From positions 2,929,501 through 2,993,500 of the forward strand of contig NZ_CP049057.1 of NCBI RefSeq assembly GCF_011044175.1: DNA of 64,000 nt, in the 5' to 3' direction. Below are positions 60,891 through 64,000 of this stretch, one piece after another (position 1 is the first letter of the stretch; each line of letters begins with the position of its first letter). Source of the DNA: Rasiella rasia (GTDB taxonomy: Bacteria > Bacteroidota > Bacteroidia > Flavobacteriales > Flavobacteriaceae). Made by a program: the position numbers and the translations under genes. A model generated the notes under the pieces. It was not told where the DNA came from, ran no database searches, and saw only the letters and a list, made by a program, of their open reading frames with translations.

Positions 60891-61904
60891 TTAGAAGACG
60901 TTTACTTCGGGTTCTATAAAAATACCGAATTGCCGCTGCACCTTTTCTTGAATTTTTAACGCAAGCTCCCAAATTTCGGTTCCAGTTGCATTTCCGTAGT
61001 TTACCAAAACCAAAGCTTGGTTTTTGTGTACTCCAGCGTCGCCATACCTTTTGCCTTTAAAACCAGCTTGTTCTATAAGCCATCCGGCAGGAATTTTAAA
61101 CTTCGTGGGAGAAACTTCATAAAAAGGAGCGCCAGGGTGTTGCAAACGAAATGTCTGAAATTGTTCTGTGTCAATAACAGGATTCTTAAAGAAACTACCA
61201 CTATTACCTAAAATAGCTGGATCTGGTAACTTAGATTGACGTATGGCAATAACTGCTTCGGAAATAGCGCTAATTGTTGGTTTCTCAATATTTTGAGATT
61301 TCAACTGTTCTCTAATTGCACCATAGTTGGTATGCAACGTATGATTTTTCTTAGTAAGTTGAAACGTCACGCTTGTAATGCTGTAATTTCCTTTTTCTTC
61401 ATTTTTAAAAATTGAGTTTCTATACCCAAAATTGCAATCTTCTTTACTAAATGTTTTTTCTGAAAGTGACGCTATATGAATAGCAGTACAGCTAACAAAA
61501 GTGTCTTTTAACTCAACACCATAGGCTCCTATATTCTGAATGGGAGCAGTGCCTACATTCCCCGGAATAAGTGACATGTTTTCTAAACCACCATAATTGT
61601 TTTTAATGCAATATTGCACAAATTCATGCCAGTTTTCTCCGGCCATAGCACAAATTTGAATGGTGTCTTCGGTTTCAGAAACAACAGAAATTCCTTTTAG
61701 ATTTAAGTGAATTACCAAATCTGTTACTGCCCGAGTGAGTAGCATATTACTCCCACCACCAAGCATAAAAATTGGTTCATTTTTGTGTGCAGAAAGGACC
61801 TCCTTTAGCTCTGGCAGAGTTGTGACAGCCACAAAGCGCTCTGCGGGCACATCAATACCAAAAGTGTTGTAATTTTTAAGAGATTTATTGTGTTGAATAG
61901 TCAT
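60891..61904 (-). CDS. murB: UDP-N-acetylmuramate dehydrogenase
   Basis: 337 residues, type I MurB. FMLGGGSNMLL and SLIPGNVGTAPIQNIGAYGVEL (FAD site), FGYRNSIFK (catalytic Tyr/Arg) and LGNSGSFFKNP (proton-donor Ser). It reduces UDP-GlcNAc-enolpyruvate to UDP-MurNAc in the cytoplasm. Shares one base with the stop of the aminotransferase gene upstream (TAATG), so the two are coupled. Confidence 0.97.
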   Translation of the reverse strand: MTIQHNKSLKNYNTFGIDVPAERFVAVTTLPELKEVLSAHKNEPIFMLGGGSNMLLTRAVTDLVIHLNLKGISVVSETEDTIQICAMAGENWHEFVQYCIKNNYGGLENMSLIPGNVGTAPIQNIGAYGVELKDTFVSCTAIHIASLSEKTFSKEDCNFGYRNSIFKNEEKGNYSITSVTFQLTKKNHTLHTNYGAIREQLKSQNIEKPTISAISEAVIAIRQSKLPDPAILGNSGSFFKNPVIDTEQFQTFRLQHPGAPFYEVSPTKFKIPAGWLIEQAGFKGKRYGDAGVHKNQALVLVNYGNATGTEIWELALKIQEKVQRQFGIFIEPEVNVF

Positions 61905-63094
61905 TATTCTTGATACTCTAACAGCGCTGCTTTTAAAATGTTTACCGCTTTAATTAAGCTGTCTTTTTCCAGCACATAGGCAATTCTAATTTGGTTTTTA
62001 CCAACGCCTTCGCTAGAATAAAATCCAGCAGCCGGAGCTACCATAATTGTTTCGCCATCTACATCAAACACTTCTAAAAGCCATTGCGCAAAAGCGTCAC
62101 TATCTTTTATAGGTAATTGAGCAATGCAATAGAATGCTCCTTTTGGATGGCCTACTTGTACTCCTGGAATTTCTTCCAAAAGTTTTACCAACGTGTCGCG
62201 CCTTTCTTTGTATTCTTCAATAACATTGTCGAAATAGCTTTGAGGCGTATTTAAGGCAGCTTCACTCGCAATTTGAGCAAATGTGGGCGGACTAAGCCTT
62301 GCCTGAGCAAATTTTAGAGCTGTTTGTATCACGGTAGCGTTTTTAGACACAAAACAACCAATACGTGCTCCGCACATGCTGTATCGCTTAGAAACAGAAT
62401 CTATAATAATTCCGTTTTCTGCCATGCCCTCAAGTTCAAGAATTGAAACATGTTTTAGGCCGTCGTAAGTAAATTCTCGGTACACTTCATCGGCTATCAA
62501 AAATAGATCGTGCTTTTTTACAATTGCTGCCAAGGTTTCTAACTCTTCTCTTGAATAAAGATATCCTGTAGGATTCCCTGGATTGCAAATTAATATCGCC
62601 TTTGTTTTTGGTGTTATTAGTTTTTCAAATTCTGAAATAGGAGGTAATGCAAAGTTATTTTCAATTTTTGAAATTACAGGAACAATTGTTACTCCACTCG
62701 CTGTAGCGAAACCGTTATAATTGGCATAAAAAGGTTCGGGTATAATAATTTCATCGCCTTGATCTGCAATGGTGCCCATGGCAAATAAGAGCGCCTCGCT
62801 ACCCCCAGTAGTAACCACAATATCTTTTGCGGCTACCATGATATTATTCCGTTTGTAGTAATCGGCAATTTTTTCTCGATAAGGCTCAGATCCCTCAGAT
62901 CGCGTATACGCCAAAATTTCTAGGGAGTGATGTGCAACAGCGTCCATTGCAATTTTCGGACTTTTAATATCGGGTTGCCCTATGTTGAGGTGGTAAACTG
63001 TTTTTTTCTGTTTATAGGCCATTTCGGCAAAAGGAACCAATTTTCTTATTGGCGATTCGGGCATTCGTGCACCCTTTGAAGACACTGCTGGCAT
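61904..63094 (-). CDS. PLP-dependent aminotransferase, class I/II
   Basis: Start set at ATG 63094 (MPAVSSKGARMPESPIRKLVPFAEMA); a TTG at 63115 adds seven residues of no value. 396 residues, aspartate-aminotransferase-like fold I. VYHLNIGQPDIKSP, ICNPGNPTGYLYS, LIADEVYREFTYDG and IIDSVSKRYSMCGARIG (Lys holding PLP). It transfers an amino group between an amino acid and a 2-oxoacid; the exact pair (aspartate, aromatic or branched-chain) is not clear. Directly precedes murB with one-base overlap. Confidence 0.93.
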   Translation of the reverse strand: MPAVSSKGARMPESPIRKLVPFAEMAYKQKKTVYHLNIGQPDIKSPKIAMDAVAHHSLEILAYTRSEGSEPYREKIADYYKRNNIMVAAKDIVVTTGGSEALLFAMGTIADQGDEIIIPEPFYANYNGFATASGVTIVPVISKIENNFALPPISEFEKLITPKTKAILICNPGNPTGYLYSREELETLAAIVKKHDLFLIADEVYREFTYDGLKHVSILELEGMAENGIIIDSVSKRYSMCGARIGCFVSKNATVIQTALKFAQARLSPPTFAQIASEAALNTPQSYFDNVIEEYKERRDTLVKLLEEIPGVQVGHPKGAFYCIAQLPIKDSDAFAQWLLEVFDVDGETIMVAPAAGFYSSEGVGKNQIRIAYVLEKDSLIKAVNILKAALLEYQE

Positions 63095-63188
63095 AAGATT
63101 GTTATTAGAAAACAAAGTTGCGAAATATATTCCATAAATACACGTATTGATACGAGTGTTGCTGCTTTTTTTCTTTATCTTGGAAGTG

Positions 63189-64000
63189 ATGGTTTATGAA
63201 TTAAAAAAACAGCGTATCTACGTACTTCTATGCGTGATGTTCTTGCTTGGGTCTTGGTGCAGTGCTCAGGACGGTTTTTTGTTACCTACAAACGTTAAAA
63301 AGAATCGCATAAAGTTTGAGCTTGTAAACAATTTGGTAATTGTTCCAGTAGAATTAAACGGAACTAAATTATCTTTTTTATTAGATACAGGGGTTAATAC
63401 ATCGTTGTTGTTTAGCGTTGCTGAAAATGATTCATTAGAATTAAATAATGCTGTGCCTACAAAAATTAGAGGCTTAGGTGAAGGTGGTAGTGTTGAAGCG
63501 CTAAGAAGTATGCATAATACCTTACAAGTGGGAAAAGCTGTAGATAAAAGTCATTCGTTATATGTGGTTTTTGACGAATCGCTTAACTTTTCACCTAGAA
63601 TGGGGGTGCCAGTACATGGTATTTTGGGGTATGATTTCTTTAAAAATTTTATTGTTAAAATAGATTATGTTTCGAATGTGCTAACACTTTACAATCCTGA
63701 TCACATATCAGAAAATCCTTGCAGAAAGTGTGAAGAATTTGAGCTTTCATTTTATGCAAATAAACCCTTTTTAAACGTTAAAATTTCCGAAGAACTAGGA
63801 CTAAGCAATGCCTTGTTGCTTATAGATTCTGGTTCCAGCGATGCCTTATGGATTTTTCGAGAAGACGCCCATATTACTGAAATGCCTAAAAATTACTTTG
63901 AAGATTATTTAGGGCTCGGGTTAAGTGGTAGTATCTTCGGAAAGCGTTCTAAAATTGATGCGCTTCAGATAGGTGTCTATGACCTCACAAAGGTGAGTAC
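63189..64000 (+). CDS. Retropepsin-like aspartyl protease family protein, 3' end cut by window
   Basis: From ATG 63189 the frame stays open to the window end (270 codons). Signal peptide LLCVMFLLGSWCSAQ. Two aspartyl-protease half-sites are seen: LSFLLDTGVNTSLLF near residue 65 and ALLLIDSGSSDALWIF near 217, each with the D-T/S-G triad, and VHGILGYDFFKNF between them. This fits flavobacterial aspartyl-protease-plus-PDZ proteins, whose C-terminal PDZ domain would lie beyond the window. Exported to the periplasm. Divergent from the aminotransferase gene. Confidence 0.88.
   Translation, partial: MVYELKKQRIYVLLCVMFLLGSWCSAQDGFLLPTNVKKNRIKFELVNNLVIVPVELNGTKLSFLLDTGVNTSLLFSVAENDSLELNNAVPTKIRGLGEGGSVEALRSMHNTLQVGKAVDKSHSLYVVFDESLNFSPRMGVPVHGILGYDFFKNFIVKIDYVSNVLTLYNPDHISENPCRKCEEFELSFYANKPFLNVKISEELGLSNALLLIDSGSSDALWIFREDAHITEMPKNYFEDYLGLGLSGSIFGKRSKIDALQIGVYDLTKVS

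Noticed and set aside
1-64000. CRISPR array, insertion sequence, prophage or integrase
   Set aside because: No spaced direct repeats, no transposase or integrase motif and no tRNA-flanked attachment site were seen. The only long direct repeat is inside coding sequence.

Overview
The window looks like chromosome from a marine-type member of Flavobacteriaceae (Bacteroidota). The evidence is low G+C, little Shine-Dalgarno signal, promoter-like boxes of the Bacteroidota form TTG-N17-23-TAnnTTTG, several secreted proteins with type IX secretion (T9SS) sorting domains of types A and B, a T9SS plug-family protein, a complete Na+-translocating NADH:quinone reductase (nqrABCDEF), and a kynurenine catabolic cluster. 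I cannot assign a genus. About 50 protein genes cover nearly all of the window. I saw no rRNA, tRNA, CRISPR array, insertion sequence or phage gene.

Layout. 1-2.7 kb: the end of a PLP-dependent decarboxylase and a T9SS plug-family gene, both on the minus strand. 2.8-9.05 kb: nqrA-F with a promoter and a terminator. 9.2-18.8 kb: two giant secreted proteins, a Calx-beta/choice-of-anchor-J protein and an M36 fungalysin-like metalloprotease, which share a 1372-bp C-terminal block that is almost identical at DNA level. 18.9-21.1 kb: a DUF4846-like protein, a small conserved protein and apbE, whose product attaches FMN to NqrB and NqrC. 21.1-29.1 kb (minus): a T9SS type B protein, a methyltransferase, map, a HAD protein, a thioredoxin-like lipoprotein, gpmI, an M48 protease and a VanY-like carboxypeptidase. 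29.1-32.0 kb: a small Tat-type lipoprotein made of YYDDG repeats and two glycosyltransferase genes. 32.0-38.3 kb: pepE, two tandem CarboxypepD_reg-type paralogues, a DUF6702 protein, an M1 peptidase, tatA and a PAP2 phosphatase.

38.3-47.4 kb (minus): a kynurenine-pathway cluster holding kynureninase, kynurenine 3-monooxygenase, a RidA-type deaminase, an exported esterase, an aminomuconate-semialdehyde-type dehydrogenase, an SDR lacking the catalytic Tyr/Lys, ACMS decarboxylase and an O-methyltransferase. Its junctions carry three copies of a palindromic intergenic element and one different GC-rich element. 3-hydroxyanthranilate dioxygenase and tryptophan dioxygenase are not present here. 47.6-52.8 kb: two very small membrane or lipid-anchored proteins, a methyltransferase, lipoprotein msrA, a coiled-coil protein whose zinc ribbon has lost its cysteines, a Nif3 protein and lpxK. 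52.8-64 kb: a TPR hybrid histidine kinase, gap, lipA, an Nramp-like transporter behind an ECF sigma factor and a GT2, a Cys-rich small protein, a fasciclin lipoprotein, murB, an aminotransferase, and the start of a retropepsin-like protease.

Functional links visible here: Nqr is joined to ApbE, which matures it; several exported proteins depend on T9SS; and a TatA gene is present alongside two genes with Tat-like signals. I did not find a convincing wholly new system. The strongest leads are the homogenised C-terminal cassette of the two giant secreted proteins, the YYDDG-repeat Tat lipoprotein, the palindromic elements inside the kynurenine cluster, and several family members with missing active-site or metal residues.
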